A stretch of DNA of 64,000 nucleotides from Formosa sp. Hel1_31_208 (GCF_900104785.1 NZ_LT629733.1:1396501-1460500); one strand, 5' to 3'; positions 44,630-55,908 are shown, counted from the stretch's first letter. Notes: generated by a model from the sequence alone, not told the origin. Made by a program: numbers and translations.

Positions 44630-45106
44630 ATGAGAAAAAGACAAGCGAAAAAGAGACCTCTTTTGCCAGACCCAAGATTTAATGATCAGTTAGTGACACG
44701 TTTCGTTAACATGATGATGTGGGATGGTAAGAAGTCTGTGGCGTTTAAAGTATTCTACGATGCAATTGATATTGTAGATTCAAAGAATACTGACGAAGAG
44801 AAAACAGCTTTAGAAATTTGGAAAGATGCACTATCTAATGTTATGCCTCACGTAGAAGTACGTAGCCGTAGAGTAGGTGGAGCGACATTCCAAATTCCAA
44901 TGCAAATTCGTCCAGACCGTAAAGTGTCAACTGCAATGAAGTGGTTGATAAGTTACGCAAGAAAAAGAAATGAAAAATCTATGCCTCAAAAGTTAGCTGC
45001 TGAAATCTTAGCCGCAGCCAAAGAAGAAGGTGCAGCTGTTAAAAAGAGAGTAGATACTCACAAAATGGCAGAAGCAAACAAGGCATTCTCTCACTTTAGA
45101 TTTTAA
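44630..45106 (+). CDS. rpsG: 30S ribosomal protein S7
   Basis: 158 residues. Helical S7 fold, with [20 protein letters not shown] and the beta-hairpin region [20 protein letters not shown] that reaches the E site. It nucleates assembly of the 30S head. 6 bases before fusA. Confidence 0.97.
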   Translation: MRKRQAKKRPLLPDPRFNDQLVTRFVNMMMWDGKKSVAFKVFYDAIDIVDSKNTDEEKTALEIWKDALSNVMPHVEVRSRRVGGATFQIPMQIRPDRKVSTAMKWLISYARKRNEKSMPQKLAAEILAAAKEEGAAVKKRVDTHKMAEANKAFSHFRF

Positions 45107-45112
45107 TAAGAA

Positions 45113-47239
45113 ATGGCAAGAGATTTAAAATATACAAGAAATATAGGTATTGCTGCTCACATTGATGCAGGAAAAACCACTACAACAGAACGTGTTCTTT
45201 ATTATACAGGTGTTTCTCATAAAATTGGTGAAGTACATGATGGTGCTGCAACAATGGACTGGATGGAGCAAGAGCAGGAAAGAGGTATTACAATTACGTC
45301 TGCTGCAACAACTTGTACTTGGGTTTTTCCTAAGGAAAATGCTGAGCCTACTCCAGATGCAAAAGATTACCACTTCAATATTATTGACACACCGGGTCAC
45401 GTTGATTTTACAGTAGAAGTAAATCGGTCATTACGTGTACTTGATGGTTTAGTGTTCTTATTTAGTGCAGTAGATGGTGTTGAGCCACAATCTGAAACTA
45501 ACTGGAGATTAGCAGATAACTATAAAGTGCCTCGTATTGGTTTCGTTAATAAAATGGACCGTCAAGGATCTGACTTTTTAGGTGTTTGTCAACAAGTAAA
45601 AGATATGTTAAAATCTAATGCGGTGCCAATCGTTTTAAATATTGGTGACGAAGAAGATTTTAAAGGGATTATTGATTTAGTAAAGAATAGAGCTATCGTT
45701 TGGCATGATGAAACACAAGGGGCGACTTTTGATGTGATTGAAATTCCAGAAGAGCTTAAAGCTGAAGCAAAAAAATACAGAGCATTACTTATTGAAGAAG
45801 TAGCTGGTTACGATGAGAACTTACTAGAGAAGTTCATGGAAGATGAAGATTCAATAACAGAAGATGAAGTGCATGCTGCGCTTAGAGCTGCTGTTATGGA
45901 TATGGCTATTATTCCTATGATTTGTGGTTCTGCATTTAAGAATAAAGGTGTGCAGTTCTTGTTAGATGCTGTATGTCGTTACTTGCCTTCTCCAATGGAT
46001 AAGGAAGGTATCGTAGGTATGAATCCAGATACAGAGAAAGAAGAATTGCGTAAGCCTGATGTAAAGGAACCTTTTGCTGCATTAGCGTTTAAGATTGCTA
46101 CAGACCCTTTTGTTGGTCGTTTGGCATTTTTCCGTGCTTATTCTGGTCGTTTAGATGCAGGTTCTTATGTGTTAAACAATCGTTCCGGTAAAAAAGAACG
46201 TATTTCACGTATCTATCAAATGCACGCTAATAAGCAAAATGCAATCGATTTTATAGAAGCTGGAGATATTGGAGCTGCTGTTGGATTTAAATCTATCAAA
46301 ACAGGAGATACACTTTCAGATGAAAAACATCCGATCGTTTTAGAATCGATGGACTTCCCTGATCCAGTTATTGGTATTGCGGTTGAGCCTAAGACTAAGG
46401 CAGATGTTGATAAATTGGGTATTGGTTTAGCTAAATTAGCTGAAGAAGATCCAACATTTACAGTGCGTTCAGACGAGGCTTCAGGACAGACTATTATTTC
46501 TGGAATGGGTGAGTTGCACTTAGATGTAATTGTAGATCGTTTAAAACGTGAATTCAAAGTTGAGGTTAATCAAGGTCAACCTCAGGTTGAATACAAGGAA
46601 GCTATTACAGCTGCGGCAGATCACAGAGAAGTTTATAAGAAACAATCTGGTGGTCGTGGTAAATTTGCTGATATTGTATTTACTGTAGAACCGGCAGATG
46701 AAGGAGTTGTAGGATTACAATTCGAGTCTGTAATAAAAGGTGGTAACGTTCCTAAAGAATTTATTCCTTCAATAGAAAAAGGATTCAAAATGGCAATGGT
46801 TAATGGACCATTAGCTGGTTATGAAATTGATTCGATGAAGGTGACATTGAAAGATGGGTCTTACCATGATGTGGATTCTGATCAATTGTCTTTCGAGTTA
46901 GCAGCTAAGTTAGGATTTAAGAATTCTGCCAAAGCAGCTAAAGCAGTGATCATGGAGCCAATCATGAAACTTGAAGTTATTACTCCAGAAGAAAACATGG
47001 GTGATATTGTTGGTGACTTAAACCGTCGTCGTGGTCAAGTAAGTGATATGGGGGATAGAGCTGGTGCAAAAACTGTAAAAGCAACTGTGCCATTATCTGA
47101 GATGTTCGGTTATGTAACCACGTTAAGAACATTATCTTCAGGTCGTGCAACATCAACAATGGAATTTTCACATTATGCTGAAACTCCTAAAAATATTTCA
47201 GAGGAAGTTATAGCAGCAGCAAAAGGCGTAGAAGCTTAA
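45113..47239 (+). CDS. fusA: Elongation factor G
   Basis: 708 residues. GTPase motifs: [12 protein letters not shown] (G1), ERGITI (switch), DTPGH (G3), NKMD (G4), GSAFKNKG (G5). Domain IV follows with YKEAIT and the tip region; the C terminus has [18 protein letters not shown]. Promotes translocation on the ribosome. Unlike in E. coli, no tuf gene follows; rpsJ comes 13 bases later. Confidence 0.97.
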   Translation: MARDLKYTRNIGIAAHIDAGKTTTTERVLYYTGVSHKIGEVHDGAATMDWMEQEQERGITITSAATTCTWVFPKENAEPTPDAKDYHFNIIDTPGHVDFTVEVNRSLRVLDGLVFLFSAVDGVEPQSETNWRLADNYKVPRIGFVNKMDRQGSDFLGVCQQVKDMLKSNAVPIVLNIGDEEDFKGIIDLVKNRAIVWHDETQGATFDVIEIPEELKAEAKKYRALLIEEVAGYDENLLEKFMEDEDSITEDEVHAALRAAVMDMAIIPMICGSAFKNKGVQFLLDAVCRYLPSPMDKEGIVGMNPDTEKEELRKPDVKEPFAALAFKIATDPFVGRLAFFRAYSGRLDAGSYVLNNRSGKKERISRIYQMHANKQNAIDFIEAGDIGAAVGFKSIKTGDTLSDEKHPIVLESMDFPDPVIGIAVEPKTKADVDKLGIGLAKLAEEDPTFTVRSDEASGQTIISGMGELHLDVIVDRLKREFKVEVNQGQPQVEYKEAITAAADHREVYKKQSGGRGKFADIVFTVEPADEGVVGLQFESVIKGGNVPKEFIPSIEKGFKMAMVNGPLAGYEIDSMKVTLKDGSYHDVDSDQLSFELAAKLGFKNSAKAAKAVIMEPIMKLEVITPEENMGDIVGDLNRRRGQVSDMGDRAGAKTVKATVPLSEMFGYVTTLRTLSSGRATSTMEFSHYAETPKNISEEVIAAAKGVEA

Positions 47240-47252
47240 AACTAAAAAGAAA

Positions 47253-47558
47253 ATGAGTCAGAAAATTAGAATAAAATTAAAGTCTTACGATCACAATTTA
47301 GTTGATAAGTCTGCTGATAAGATTGTAAAAACAGTAAAAAGTACGGGTGCTGTAGTAACTGGTCCAATTCCATTACCAACACACAAAAAGATTTTCACTG
47401 TATTGCGTTCACCGCACGTAAACAAGAAGTCTAGAGAACAATTTCAATTAAGCTCTTACAAGCGTTTATTAGATATTTACTCTTCATCTTCTAAAACTAT
47501 TGATGCATTAATGAAACTTGAATTGCCAAGTGGAGTTGAAGTAGAAATTAAAGTGTAA
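47253..47558 (+). CDS. rpsJ: 30S ribosomal protein S10
   Basis: 101 residues: [20 protein letters not shown] and [20 protein letters not shown] are the conserved blocks; the latter forms the extended loop into the 30S head. It is separated from rplC by 142 bases, the largest gap so far in the cluster, with a stem-loop in it. Confidence 0.96.
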   Translation: MSQKIRIKLKSYDHNLVDKSADKIVKTVKSTGAVVTGPIPLPTHKKIFTVLRSPHVNKKSREQFQLSSYKRLLDIYSSSSKTIDALMKLELPSGVEVEIKV

Positions 47559-47632
47559 GTGAATCTTATCGCTTAAAAGATAAAAGCGAAACATGTCCAG
47601 AGCTGCGTGCGAAGGAAAAACGGTAAAAGTAC

Positions 47633-47666
47633 AATTCAAGGTCGAATGTATTTTCGGCCTTGAATT
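47633..47666 (+). promoter_or_regulatory. Stem-loop before rplC, candidate leader or attenuator
   Basis: 14-bp stem: 47633-47646 (core TTCAAGGTCGAA) pairs with 47653-47666 (core TTCGGCCTTGAA), one U-G wobble, six-base loop. Only a short T run follows, so termination would be weak. It lies 34 bases before the rplC ATG. No standard promoter was found in the gap. Confidence 0.55.
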
Positions 47667-47700
47667 TTAATGAATAGTAATAATAAATAAATTAATAATT

Positions 47701-48318
47701 ATGTCTGGGTTAATAGGAAGAAAAATCGGTATGACCAGCATTTTCGATGAAAATGGAAAGAACATTCCATGTACAGTAATCGAAGCTGGGCCATGTATCG
47801 TTACCCAAGTCAGAACCGAAGAGGTCGACGGGTACAGTGCCCTTCAACTTGGTTTCGATGACAAGACAGAGAAAAGTGCTACAAAAGCTGAAATGGGTCA
47901 CGCCAAAAAAGCTGGTACTTCTGTTAAATCAAAAGTCGCGGAATTTCAAGGATTTGAAGGAGATTACAAATTAGGAGATGCAATAACAGTGGAGCACTTT
48001 ATCGAAGGTGAGTACGTTGATGTAGCTGGAACTTCTAAAGGAAAAGGATTCCAGGGTGTTGTAAAACGTCATGGATTTGCTGGTGTTGGTCAAGCAACAC
48101 ATGGACAGCATAACCGTTTAAGAGCTCCAGGTTCTATCGGTGCTGCGTCATATCCTGCGAGAGTTTTCAAAGGAATGAAAATGGCAGGTCGAATGGGTGG
48201 CGAGAGAGTATATGTTGAAAATTTAAGAGTCTACAAAGTAGTTGCTGAAAAGAACTTACTTGTGGTTAAAGGATGTGTTCCAGGACACAAAAACTCTTAT
48301 GTAATTATTCAAAAATAA
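47701..48318 (+). CDS. rplC: 50S ribosomal protein L3
   Basis: 205 residues. [17 protein letters not shown] at the N terminus; the long loop [20 protein letters not shown] followed by [14 protein letters not shown] reaches toward the peptidyl transferase centre. Its TAA overlaps the ATG of rplD (TAATG). Confidence 0.97.
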   Translation: MSGLIGRKIGMTSIFDENGKNIPCTVIEAGPCIVTQVRTEEVDGYSALQLGFDDKTEKSATKAEMGHAKKAGTSVKSKVAEFQGFEGDYKLGDAITVEHFIEGEYVDVAGTSKGKGFQGVVKRHGFAGVGQATHGQHNRLRAPGSIGAASYPARVFKGMKMAGRMGGERVYVENLRVYKVVAEKNLLVVKGCVPGHKNSYVIIQK

Positions 48319-48947
48319 TGAAAGTAGCAGTTTTAGATATAAACGGAAAAGACACAGGTAGAAAGGTAGACCTTTCTAAAGATGTGTTTGCTATTGAGCC
48401 TAATAATCATGCTGTTTACTTAGACGTGAAGCAATATCTTGCTAACCAACGTCAAGGAACGCACAAGGCAAAAGAAAGAGCAGAAATTTCAGGAAGTACA
48501 CGTAAGATTAAAAAACAAAAGGGTACTGGTACAGCGAGAGCAGGTAGTATCAAATCTGGTGTTTTTAGAGGTGGTGGACGTATGTTCGGACCAAGACCAA
48601 GAAATTACAGTATTAAACTGAATAAAAACCTGAAACGTTTAGCGCGTAAATCAGCGTTAACTATGAAGGCTAATGATAAAGATATCGTTGTTTTGGAAGA
48701 TTTCAATTTTGATGCGCCAAAGACGAAAAACTTTACAGCAGTATTGAAAGCACTAGATATACAAGACAAAAAATCTTTGTTTGTGTTGGGTGCGTCAAAT
48801 AATAATGTATATTTGTCATCACGAAATTTTAAAGGCTCTGATGTGGTAATTAACTCAGAATTAAGTACTTATAAAATTTTAAACGCAAATAAATTAATTC
48901 TTTTAGAGAGTTCTTTAGAAGGAATTGAATCGAATTTAAGTAAATAA
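48318..48947 (+). CDS. rplD: 50S ribosomal protein L4
   Basis: 209 residues from the ATG at 48318, which overlaps the rplC stop; frame-open sequence upstream from 48273 is inside rplC and not used. The exit-tunnel loop contains [20 protein letters not shown]. In E. coli L4 also represses its operon by binding the S10 leader; whether that holds here is unknown. Confidence 0.96.
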   Translation: MKVAVLDINGKDTGRKVDLSKDVFAIEPNNHAVYLDVKQYLANQRQGTHKAKERAEISGSTRKIKKQKGTGTARAGSIKSGVFRGGGRMFGPRPRNYSIKLNKNLKRLARKSALTMKANDKDIVVLEDFNFDAPKTKNFTAVLKALDIQDKKSLFVLGASNNNVYLSSRNFKGSDVVINSELSTYKILNANKLILLESSLEGIESNLSK

Positions 48948-48954
48948 GAAGACA

Positions 48955-49242
48955 ATGATCTTAATTAAACCTATCATCACTGAAAAAGCAACAACCAATA
49001 GTGAGTTGAATAACTGCTTTACATTTCAAGTGAACACCAAGGCGAACAAGGTAGAAATCAAAAAAGCAGTAGAAGCTGCTTATGGAGTCTCTGTTGAAAA
49101 AGTTCGTACTATAAATGTCCGTCCAGATCGTAGTACTAAGTTCACAAAAACTGGTATTCAACATGGTAAAACAAATGCTGTTAAAAAAGCAATTGTACAA
49201 CTGGCGGAAGGTGAAGTAATTGATTTATACACTAACATGTAA
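48955..49242 (+). CDS. rplW: 50S ribosomal protein L23
   Basis: 95 residues: LIKPIITEKATTNSELNNCF, KKAVEAAYGVSVEKVRTINV. Sits at the tunnel exit and is the docking site for trigger factor and SRP. 7 bases after rplD, 10 before rplB. Confidence 0.95.
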   Translation: MILIKPIITEKATTNSELNNCFTFQVNTKANKVEIKKAVEAAYGVSVEKVRTINVRPDRSTKFTKTGIQHGKTNAVKKAIVQLAEGEVIDLYTNM

Positions 49243-49252
49243 TTAGACAATA

Positions 49253-50080
49253 ATGTCAGTAAGAAAATTAAAACCAATCACATCAGCTCAGCGATTTAGA
49301 GTAGTAAATGGATTCGATGCCATAACTACTGATAAGCCGGAAAAGAGTTTACTCGTTCCGAACAAAAGATCTGGTGGTAGAAACAATCGAGGAAAAATGA
49401 CCATGCGCCAAATCGGTGGAGGTCATAAGAGAAAGTATCGTATTATTGATTTCAAACGTAATAAAACAGGAGTACCTGGTGAAGTTGCTTCAATCCAATA
49501 CGATCCAAACAGAACAGCTTTTATCGCATTATTGAATTATCAAGATGGAGAAAAGCGTTACATTATTGCTCAGAATGGTTTACAAGTTGGGCAAAATGTA
49601 GTATCTGGAAAAGAAGGAATAGCGCCAGAAATTGGTAACGCTATGCCATTAAGTCAAATTCCATTAGGAACAATCATTTCATGTATTGAATTACGTCCTG
49701 GACAAGGAGCAGTAATGGCAAGAAGTGCTGGAGCATTTGCTCAGTTAATGGCAAGAGACGGTAAGTTCGCAACTGTGAAGTTGCCATCTGGAGAGACAAG
49801 ACTGATACTTTCAGAATGTATGGCTACTATTGGAGTAATTTCTAACTCTGATCATCAATTAACGGTTTCTGGTAAAGCAGGTAGATCAAGGTGGTTAGGT
49901 AGAAGACCAAGAGTAAGACCAGTAGTAATGAATCCAGTTGATCACCCAATGGGAGGTGGTGAAGGTAAATCTTCAGGAGGTCACCCAAGATCAAGAAATG
50001 GTATTCCAGCGAAAGGTTATAGAACGCGTTCTAAGACTAAAGCGAGTAATAAATATATTGTAGAACGTAGAAAGAAATAA
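49253..50080 (+). CDS. rplB: 50S ribosomal protein L2
   Basis: 275 residues. Contains [20 protein letters not shown] and, near the C terminus, [12 protein letters not shown] with the conserved His of peptidyl transfer-associated function. Full length. Followed by rpsS after 10 bases. Confidence 0.97.
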   Translation: MSVRKLKPITSAQRFRVVNGFDAITTDKPEKSLLVPNKRSGGRNNRGKMTMRQIGGGHKRKYRIIDFKRNKTGVPGEVASIQYDPNRTAFIALLNYQDGEKRYIIAQNGLQVGQNVVSGKEGIAPEIGNAMPLSQIPLGTIISCIELRPGQGAVMARSAGAFAQLMARDGKFATVKLPSGETRLILSECMATIGVISNSDHQLTVSGKAGRSRWLGRRPRVRPVVMNPVDHPMGGGEGKSSGGHPRSRNGIPAKGYRTRSKTKASNKYIVERRKK

Positions 50081-50090
50081 TTGAGATAAT

Positions 50091-50369
50091 ATGGCACGTT
50101 CATTAAAAAAAGGACCTTACATCCATTATAAATTGAGTAAAAAAGTTGCTGAAAATGTAGCATCTAACAAAAAATCGGTAATCAAAACGTGGTCTAGAGC
50201 CTCTATGATTTCTCCAGATTTTGTTGGACAAACGATTGCAGTTCACAACGGACGTCAATTTGTACCAGTTTACGTAACAGAAAACATGGTAGGTCATAAG
50301 TTAGGAGAATTTTCACCAACACGATCCTTTAGAGGTCATGCAGGTGCGAAAAATAAAGGAAAAAAATAG
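50091..50369 (+). CDS. rpsS: 30S ribosomal protein S19
   Basis: 92 residues: [38 protein letters not shown] and [15 protein letters not shown]. Part of the 30S head with S13. 6 bases to rplV. Confidence 0.96.
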   Translation: MARSLKKGPYIHYKLSKKVAENVASNKKSVIKTWSRASMISPDFVGQTIAVHNGRQFVPVYVTENMVGHKLGEFSPTRSFRGHAGAKNKGKK

Positions 50370-50375
50370 TAAGCT

Positions 50376-50783
50376 ATGGGAAGTCGTAAAAAACAAATGG
50401 CAGACGCTATTAAGGAAGGCAGAAAGAATATTGCATTTGCAAAATTGAATAACTGTCCTACTTCACCAAGAAAAATGCGATTAGTTGCAGACTTGGTAAG
50501 AGGTAAAGAGGCTGAAAAAGCATTACAAATCTTAAGATTTAGTTCTAAAGAAGCATCTCGTCGATTAGAGAAATTATTATTATCGGCGATTGCTAATTGG
50601 CAAGCTAAAAATGAAGATGCAGCTATTGAAGATGCAGATTTATTTGTTCAAGAGATTAGAGTTGATGGAGGATCGATGTTAAAAAGATTGCGTCCAGCAC
50701 CTCAAGGTCGTGCTCACAGAATAAGAAAAAGATCTAATCACGTAACAGTTGTGATTGGAGCTAAAAATAACACACAAGCTTAA
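50376..50783 (+). CDS. rplV: 50S ribosomal protein L22
   Basis: 135 residues. Conserved block [18 protein letters not shown], and the tunnel hairpin around [20 protein letters not shown]. It has an N-terminal extension of about 15 residues ([15 protein letters not shown]) relative to E. coli L22. 8 bases to rpsC. Confidence 0.95.
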   Translation: MGSRKKQMADAIKEGRKNIAFAKLNNCPTSPRKMRLVADLVRGKEAEKALQILRFSSKEASRRLEKLLLSAIANWQAKNEDAAIEDADLFVQEIRVDGGSMLKRLRPAPQGRAHRIRKRSNHVTVVIGAKNNTQA

Positions 50784-50791
50784 ATAGAGAT

Positions 50792-51511
50792 ATGGGACAA
50801 AAGACAAATCCAATCGGAAATCGTTTAGGAATTATCAGAGGATGGGAATCTAACTGGTATGGTGGAAATGATTATGGTGATAAACTTGCTGAAGACGATA
50901 AAATCAGAAAGTATATCCATGCTCGTTTATCAAAAGCTAGTGTATCTAGGGTTATTATTGAGCGTACACTTAAACTTGTAACCGTTACTATCACTACTGC
51001 TAGACCTGGTATTATTATCGGAAAAGGTGGTCAAGAGGTAGACAAGTTAAAAGAAGAGCTTAAGAAAATTACTGGAAAAGAAGTTCAGTTAAATATCTTT
51101 GAAATTAAGAGACCTGAACTCGATGCGTTTTTAGTAGGATCAAGTGTTGCTCGTCAAATTGAGAATCGTATCTCTTATAGACGTGCAATCAAAATGGCAA
51201 TTGCTGCTGCTATGCGTATGAATGCTGAAGGAATAAAAATTCAGATTAGTGGTCGTTTAAATGGTGCTGAAATGGCACGTAGCGAGCATTATAAAGAAGG
51301 ACGTATTCCTCTGTCTACTTTTAGAGCCGATATTGACTATGCTTTAGTTGAAGCACATACTACTTATGGTAGATTAGGTGTTAAAGTATGGATTATGAAA
51401 GGTGAAGTTTACGGAAAAAGAGAACTTTCTCCATTAGTTGGCTTGTCTAAGAAACAAGGTGGTAAGTCTGGAGGACGCGGTCGGGACAACAAATCTCGTC
51501 GTAGAAAGTAA
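50792..51511 (+). CDS. rpsC: 30S ribosomal protein S3
   Basis: 239 residues. [14 protein letters not shown] at the start, KH domain with the loop [14 protein letters not shown], and a lysine/arginine-rich C terminus. Lines the mRNA entry tunnel. Confidence 0.97.
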   Translation: MGQKTNPIGNRLGIIRGWESNWYGGNDYGDKLAEDDKIRKYIHARLSKASVSRVIIERTLKLVTVTITTARPGIIIGKGGQEVDKLKEELKKITGKEVQLNIFEIKRPELDAFLVGSSVARQIENRISYRRAIKMAIAAAMRMNAEGIKIQISGRLNGAEMARSEHYKEGRIPLSTFRADIDYALVEAHTTYGRLGVKVWIMKGEVYGKRELSPLVGLSKKQGGKSGGRGRDNKSRRRK

Positions 51512-51530
51512 TTTTTAAAGAAAAGTAATA

Positions 51531-51950
51531 ATGTTACAACCGAAAAGAACAAAATTTCGTAAAGTCCAAAAAGGACGTATGAAAGGAAATACCGGAAGAG
51601 GTCACCTACTTTCTAATGGTATGTTTGGAATAAAATCTTTAGATTCTAATTTCTTGACATCTCGTCAAATCGAAGCTGCGCGTATTGCTGCAACTCGTTA
51701 CATGAAGAGAGAAGGTCAATTGTGGATTAAAGTTTTCCCAGACAAACCAATTACTAAAAAGCCATTAGAAGTACGTATGGGTAAAGGTAAAGGTGCTGTA
51801 GAGTATTGGGTAGCCGTAGTAAAACCAGGTAGAATTTTATTTGAAGTTGGTGGAGTGCCAATGGATGTTGCAAAAGAAGCCTTGCGTTTAGCTGCACAGA
51901 AACTACCAGTAAAAACTAAGTTTTTAATTGCTCGAGATTACGAAGCATAA
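51531..51950 (+). CDS. rplP: 50S ribosomal protein L16
   Basis: 139 residues: [19 protein letters not shown], and [20 protein letters not shown]. Binds near the A-site tRNA. 13 bases to rpmC. Confidence 0.97.
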   Translation: MLQPKRTKFRKVQKGRMKGNTGRGHLLSNGMFGIKSLDSNFLTSRQIEAARIAATRYMKREGQLWIKVFPDKPITKKPLEVRMGKGKGAVEYWVAVVKPGRILFEVGGVPMDVAKEALRLAAQKLPVKTKFLIARDYEA

Positions 51951-51963
51951 TTGATTTGATATT

Positions 51964-52155
51964 ATGAAACAATCAGAAATTAAAGAATTATCAGTAACTG
52001 AGTTACAGGAGAAACTTGGTGAAACTAAAAAGAGTTATGCAGACCTAAAAATGGCTCATGCAATCTCTCCATTAGATAACCCAATTCAGTTACGAAACGT
52101 GAGACGTTCAGTAGCAAGAATTGCAACAGAATTAACTAAAAGAGAAATACAATAA
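51964..52155 (+). CDS. rpmC: 50S ribosomal protein L29
   Basis: 63 residues, two-helix protein: ELSVTELQEKLGETKKSYAD, then NPIQLRNVRRSVARIATEL. Located near the tunnel exit next to L23. Confidence 0.95.
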   Translation: MKQSEIKELSVTELQEKLGETKKSYADLKMAHAISPLDNPIQLRNVRRSVARIATELTKREIQ

Positions 52156-52173
52156 TTGTATTCTGGCTGAAAG

Positions 52174-52431
52174 ATGGAAAAAAGACACTTAAGAAAAGAG
52201 CGTATAGGAGTTGTTACTAGTAACAAAATGCAGAAATCAATTGTGGTTGCTGAAGTTAAAAAAGTAAAACATCCTATGTACGGAAAATTCGTTTTGAAAA
52301 CAAAGAAATATGTTGCTCACGACGAAACAAATGACTGTAACATTGGTGATACGGTAAAGATCATGGAAACTAGACCTTTAAGTAAATCTAAATGTTGGAG
52401 ATTAGTAGAAATAATTGAAAGAGCGAAGTAA
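52174..52431 (+). CDS. rpsQ: 30S ribosomal protein S17
   Basis: 85 residues, OB fold: [20 protein letters not shown] and [20 protein letters not shown]. 2 bases before rplN. Confidence 0.96.
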   Translation: MEKRHLRKERIGVVTSNKMQKSIVVAEVKKVKHPMYGKFVLKTKKYVAHDETNDCNIGDTVKIMETRPLSKSKCWRLVEIIERAK

Positions 52432-52433
52432 TT

Positions 52434-52802
52434 ATGGTACAACAAGAATCAAGATTAAAAGTAGCTGATAACACTGGAGCTAAGGAAGTTTTAACTATCC
52501 GAGTTCTAGGTGGTACAAAAAGAAGATACGCTTCTATTGGAGATAAAATTGTTGTCTCAGTAAAAGATGCGACTCCTAATGGAAACATTAAAAAGGGAGC
52601 AGTATCAACAGCAGTAGTAGTTCGTACTAAAAAAGAAGTGAGACGTCCAGATGGATCTTATATAAGATTTGATGATAACGCTTGTGTGCTTTTAAATCCA
52701 ACAGGAGAAATGAGAGGAACACGTGTATTTGGACCAGTAGCTAGAGAACTTCGTGATAGACAATTCATGAAAATTGTTTCATTAGCACCAGAAGTGCTTT
52801 AA
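52434..52802 (+). CDS. rplN: 50S ribosomal protein L14
   Basis: 122 residues. [20 protein letters not shown] and [20 protein letters not shown] frame the barrel. Its TAA overlaps the next ATG (TAATG). Confidence 0.97.
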   Translation: MVQQESRLKVADNTGAKEVLTIRVLGGTKRRYASIGDKIVVSVKDATPNGNIKKGAVSTAVVVRTKKEVRRPDGSYIRFDDNACVLLNPTGEMRGTRVFGPVARELRDRQFMKIVSLAPEVL

Positions 52803-53125
52803 TGACTAATAAAATGACAAAGTTTAAAATTAAATCAGGAGATACAGTAAGAGTGATAGCTGGAGACCACAAAGGTACAGAAGGAAACGTTCTTAAGGTA
52901 TTAAAGGATAAAAACAAAGCCATCGTAGAAGGCGTGAACATGGTTAAGAAACATACGAAACCAAGTGCACAAAGTCCTCAAGGTGGAATTGTAGAAAAAG
53001 AAGCACCAATCCATATGTCTAATTTATCATTGTTAACATCGAAAGGTGAAGCAACAAGAATAGGTTACAAAATGGAAGGTGACAAGAAAGTTAGGTTTTC
53101 AACAAAATCAAATGAAGTAATATAG
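52802..53125 (+). CDS. rplX: 50S ribosomal protein L24
   Basis: 107 residues from the ATG coupled to the rplN stop. A second ATG at 52814 ([10 protein letters not shown]) aligns better with usual L24 starts and is possible. KOW motif: [20 protein letters not shown]. 2 bases before rplE. Confidence 0.94.
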   Translation: MTNKMTKFKIKSGDTVRVIAGDHKGTEGNVLKVLKDKNKAIVEGVNMVKKHTKPSAQSPQGGIVEKEAPIHMSNLSLLTSKGEATRIGYKMEGDKKVRFSTKSNEVI

Positions 53126-53127
53126 TT

Positions 53128-53679
53128 ATGGCTTATATTCCAAGATTAAAACAAGAGTACAAGGACAAAGTTGTTACTGCTCTTACAGAAGAATTCGGAT
53201 ATAAAAACGTAATGCAAGTTCCTAAACTTAAAAAGATAGTTATATCTAAAGGAGTTGGAGCTGCTGTTGCCGATAAGAAATTAATTGATCATGCAATTGA
53301 TGAATTAACTATGATATCTGGTCAGAAAGCTGTGTCTACATTATCTAAAAAGGATGTTGCATCGTTCAAATTACGTAAAGGAATGCCTATTGGCGTTAGA
53401 GTAACGTTGAGAGGAGAGCATATGTATGAGTTTTTAGATCGTTTAGTAACTTCGGCATTACCAAGGGTTAGAGATTTTGGTGGTATCAAGGCGACAGGTT
53501 TTGATGGTAGAGGAAATTATAACCTAGGTGTTGTAGAACAAATTATCTTTCCGGAAATCAATATTGACAAGATCAACAAAATTTCTGGTATGGATATTAC
53601 TTTCGTAACATCTGCTGATACAGATAAAGAAGCAAAATCGTTATTAACTGAATTAGGATTACCTTTTCAAAAGAACTAA
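53128..53679 (+). CDS. rplE: 50S ribosomal protein L5
   Basis: 183 residues: [33 protein letters not shown] and the C-terminal [20 protein letters not shown]. Binds 5S rRNA and P-site tRNA. Confidence 0.97.
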   Translation: MAYIPRLKQEYKDKVVTALTEEFGYKNVMQVPKLKKIVISKGVGAAVADKKLIDHAIDELTMISGQKAVSTLSKKDVASFKLRKGMPIGVRVTLRGEHMYEFLDRLVTSALPRVRDFGGIKATGFDGRGNYNLGVVEQIIFPEINIDKINKISGMDITFVTSADTDKEAKSLLTELGLPFQKN

Positions 53680-53682
53680 GAT

Positions 53683-53952
53683 ATGGCTAAAGAATCAATG
53701 AAAGCCCGTGAGGTGAAAAGAGCAAAAACAGTAGCAAAGTATGCTGAAAAACGTAAGGCTTTAAAAGAAGCTGGAGATTATGAGGCATTACAAAAGTTAC
53801 CAAAAAATGCTTCACCTGTTAGAATGCACAACAGATGTAAGTTAACAGGAAGACCAAAGGGATATATGAGAACTTTTGGTGTTTCGCGTGTTACATTTCG
53901 TGAAATGGCGAATCAGGGTTTAATCCCGGGTGTTAGAAAGGCATCTTGGTAA
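53683..53952 (+). CDS. rpsN: 30S ribosomal protein S14, zinc-free form
   Basis: 89 residues; [20 protein letters not shown] contains the only cysteine, so the CxxC...CxxC zinc site of the short form is absent. The long, zinc-independent type. The next gene is 88 bases away, with a foldable leader between. Confidence 0.95.
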   Translation: MAKESMKAREVKRAKTVAKYAEKRKALKEAGDYEALQKLPKNASPVRMHNRCKLTGRPKGYMRTFGVSRVTFREMANQGLIPGVRKASW

Positions 53953-53964
53953 TATACCTGCGCC

Positions 53965-54030
53965 TTGCGCGATTAACAAGAATTATAAATTGGTCTCAGG
54001 TTCGAGAGTCATCGAAAACCGTTACCGCAA
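53965..54030 (+). promoter_or_regulatory. Structured gap before rpsH, candidate S8-type leader
   Basis: Outer helix TTGCG (53965-53969) with CGCAA (54026-54030), then TAAC (53974-53977) with GTTA (54021-54024), leaving an asymmetric internal loop. Inside is a hairpin TCTC-AGGTTC-GAGA (53994-54007). It ends 10 bases before the rpsH ATG, at a step in the spc genes where an S8-binding site would make sense. Confidence 0.45.
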
Positions 54031-54040
54031 ATTAATATAA

Positions 54041-54439
54041 ATGAATACAGATCCAATTGCTGATTACTTAACAAGAATCAGAAATGCAGTAAAAGCCAAC
54101 CATAGAGTTGTTGAGATTCCTGCATCAAATTTAAAAAAGGAGATAACTAAAATTTTATTCGATCAAGGATATATTTTAAGTTACAAATTCGACGATTCTA
54201 GTGTACAAGGAACAATCAAGATTGCTTTGAAGTATAACAAAGAAACTAAAGAATCGGTCATCAAAAAGATACAAAGAATAAGTACACCAGGTTTACGAAA
54301 GTATGCCAGCTCTACTGAAATGCCAAGAATTCTTAACGGATTAGGTATTGCGATTGTTTCTACATCTCATGGTGTTATAACAGGAAAGCAAGCGCAAAGA
54401 GAAAATGTAGGTGGTGAATTATTGTGTTACGTTTACTAA
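54041..54439 (+). CDS. rpsH: 30S ribosomal protein S8
   Basis: 132 residues: DPIADYLTRIRNAVKANHRV at the start; C-terminal GIAIVSTSHGVITGKQAQRE contains the SxSxG(V/I)xTxxxA rRNA-binding signature. In E. coli S8 is the spc operon repressor. Confidence 0.97.
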   Translation: MNTDPIADYLTRIRNAVKANHRVVEIPASNLKKEITKILFDQGYILSYKFDDSSVQGTIKIALKYNKETKESVIKKIQRISTPGLRKYASSTEMPRILNGLGIAIVSTSHGVITGKQAQRENVGGELLCYVY

Positions 54440-54456
54440 TTTAAAGCAGAAAGAAC

Positions 54457-54999
54457 ATGTCAAGAATAGGAAATAACCCAGTAGCCATTCCAGAAGGAGT
54501 GACGGTTGATGTTAAAGACAACGTAGTTACTGTAAAAGGTAAATTAGGAGAATTAACACAAAACTATGATACTGTTGAGATTAAAGTTGAAGACGGAAAC
54601 GTACTTGTAACACGCTCATCAGACAACAAAGATCAAAAAGCTAAACACGGTTTATACAGATCCTTAATGCACAATATGATTGAAGGTGTATCTAAAGGAT
54701 GGTCTAAAGAATTAGAGCTTGTTGGTGTAGGTTATAGAGCATCAAACCAAGGACAAAAATTAGATTTGGCCTTAGGATTCTCTCATAATATCGTGTTAAA
54801 CGTAGCACCAGAAGTGAAAATTGAAACCATTTCAGAAAAAGGTAAAAACCCAATAATAAAATTGACGTCTCACGATAAACAATTAGTAGGACAAGTTGCT
54901 GCGAAAATTCGCGGTTTCAGAAGACCAGAACCGTACAAAGGAAAAGGTGTGAAGTTTGTTGGTGAAGAATTAAGAAGAAAAGCAGGTAAATCAGCTTAA
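54457..54999 (+). CDS. rplF: 50S ribosomal protein L6
   Basis: 180 residues in two repeated domains: [20 protein letters not shown] and, near the end, [20 protein letters not shown]. Near the sarcin-ricin loop. 10 bases to rplR. Confidence 0.97.
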   Translation: MSRIGNNPVAIPEGVTVDVKDNVVTVKGKLGELTQNYDTVEIKVEDGNVLVTRSSDNKDQKAKHGLYRSLMHNMIEGVSKGWSKELELVGVGYRASNQGQKLDLALGFSHNIVLNVAPEVKIETISEKGKNPIIKLTSHDKQLVGQVAAKIRGFRRPEPYKGKGVKFVGEELRRKAGKSA

Positions 55000-55009
55000 A
55001 AAATTAGTT

Positions 55010-55366
55010 ATGATATTAACAAAAAACGAAAAAAGACTAAGAATAAAAAGCAGAATACGTAAAGTTGTTTCTGGTACAGAAGCAAGACCACGTTTGGCTG
55101 TTTTTAGAAGTAATAAAGAAATCTATGCTCAAGTAGTAGATGATGTAACAGGGAAAACCTTGGCAGCAGCGTCTTCAAGAGATAAAGATGTTGCTTCAAC
55201 TAAAGGATCTAAAACAGAAATAGCAGCCTTAGTTGGCAAAGCTGTAGCTGAGAGAGCAATCAAAGCAGGTATCAATACGATTTCTTTTGATAGAGGAGGA
55301 TACCAATATCACGGAAGAGTAAAATCATTAGCTGAAGGCGCAAGAGAAGGCGGACTTAAATTCTAA
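55010..55366 (+). CDS. rplR: 50S ribosomal protein L18
   Basis: 118 residues: [24 protein letters not shown] block, and [20 protein letters not shown]. Binds 5S rRNA. 6 bases to rpsE. Confidence 0.96.
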   Translation: MILTKNEKRLRIKSRIRKVVSGTEARPRLAVFRSNKEIYAQVVDDVTGKTLAAASSRDKDVASTKGSKTEIAALVGKAVAERAIKAGINTISFDRGGYQYHGRVKSLAEGAREGGLKF

Positions 55367-55372
55367 GACACT

Positions 55373-55897
55373 ATGTATCAAAAATATAAAAACGCAGAAT
55401 TAGTAAAACCAAGTGGAATTGATCTTAAAGATCGTTTGGTTGGTGTGCAAAGAGTTACCAAAGTAACAAAAGGTGGTAGAGCTTTTGGTTTTTCAGCGAT
55501 CGTAGTGGTTGGTGATGAAGCAGGAGTAGTAGGTCACGGTTTAGGAAAATCTAAAGACGTTGCTACTGCAATTTCAAAAGCAGTTGAAGACGCTAAGAAA
55601 AATTTAGTAAGGATTCCTATTATTAAAGGAACGTTACCTCACGAACAAAAAGGCAAATTTGGTGGTGCAAGAGTAAATATTATTCCTGCAGCTCCTGGTA
55701 CTGGTGTAATTGCTGGTGGAGCTGTGAGAACAGTTTTGGAAGCAGTTGGTGTACATGACGTATTATCAAAATCTCAAGGGTCTTCTAATCCTCACAATGT
55801 TGTAAAAGCTACGTTTGATGCTTTACTTCAATTAAGAGATGCAAATGCAATTGCAAAGGATAGAGGGATTTCTCTTGGAAAAGTTTTTAACGGTTAA
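55373..55897 (+). CDS. rpsE: 30S ribosomal protein S5
   Basis: 174 residues: [40 protein letters not shown] and [20 protein letters not shown]. Shapes the mRNA entry and accuracy interface with S4. Confidence 0.97.
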   Translation: MYQKYKNAELVKPSGIDLKDRLVGVQRVTKVTKGGRAFGFSAIVVVGDEAGVVGHGLGKSKDVATAISKAVEDAKKNLVRIPIIKGTLPHEQKGKFGGARVNIIPAAPGTGVIAGGAVRTVLEAVGVHDVLSKSQGSSNPHNVVKATFDALLQLRDANAIAKDRGISLGKVFNG

Positions 55898-55908
55898 TCA
55901 ATAGGACG

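Noticed and set aside
45125..45400. Minus-strand ORF of 91 codons and similar antisense frames in fusA and other r-protein genes
   Set aside because: Antisense shadows of highly expressed genes, with no domains and cysteine/serine-rich compositions typical of reverse frames.
48273..48317. Upstream extension of rplD
   Set aside because: Sequence lies inside rplC and reads as a frame-shifted version of it; the ATG at 48318 coupled to the rplC stop gives a normal L4 N terminus.
53991..54012. GGTTCGAG-like stretch resembling a tRNA T-loop
   Set aside because: No acceptor, D or anticodon arms can be built around it; the local pairing fits a leader hairpin better.
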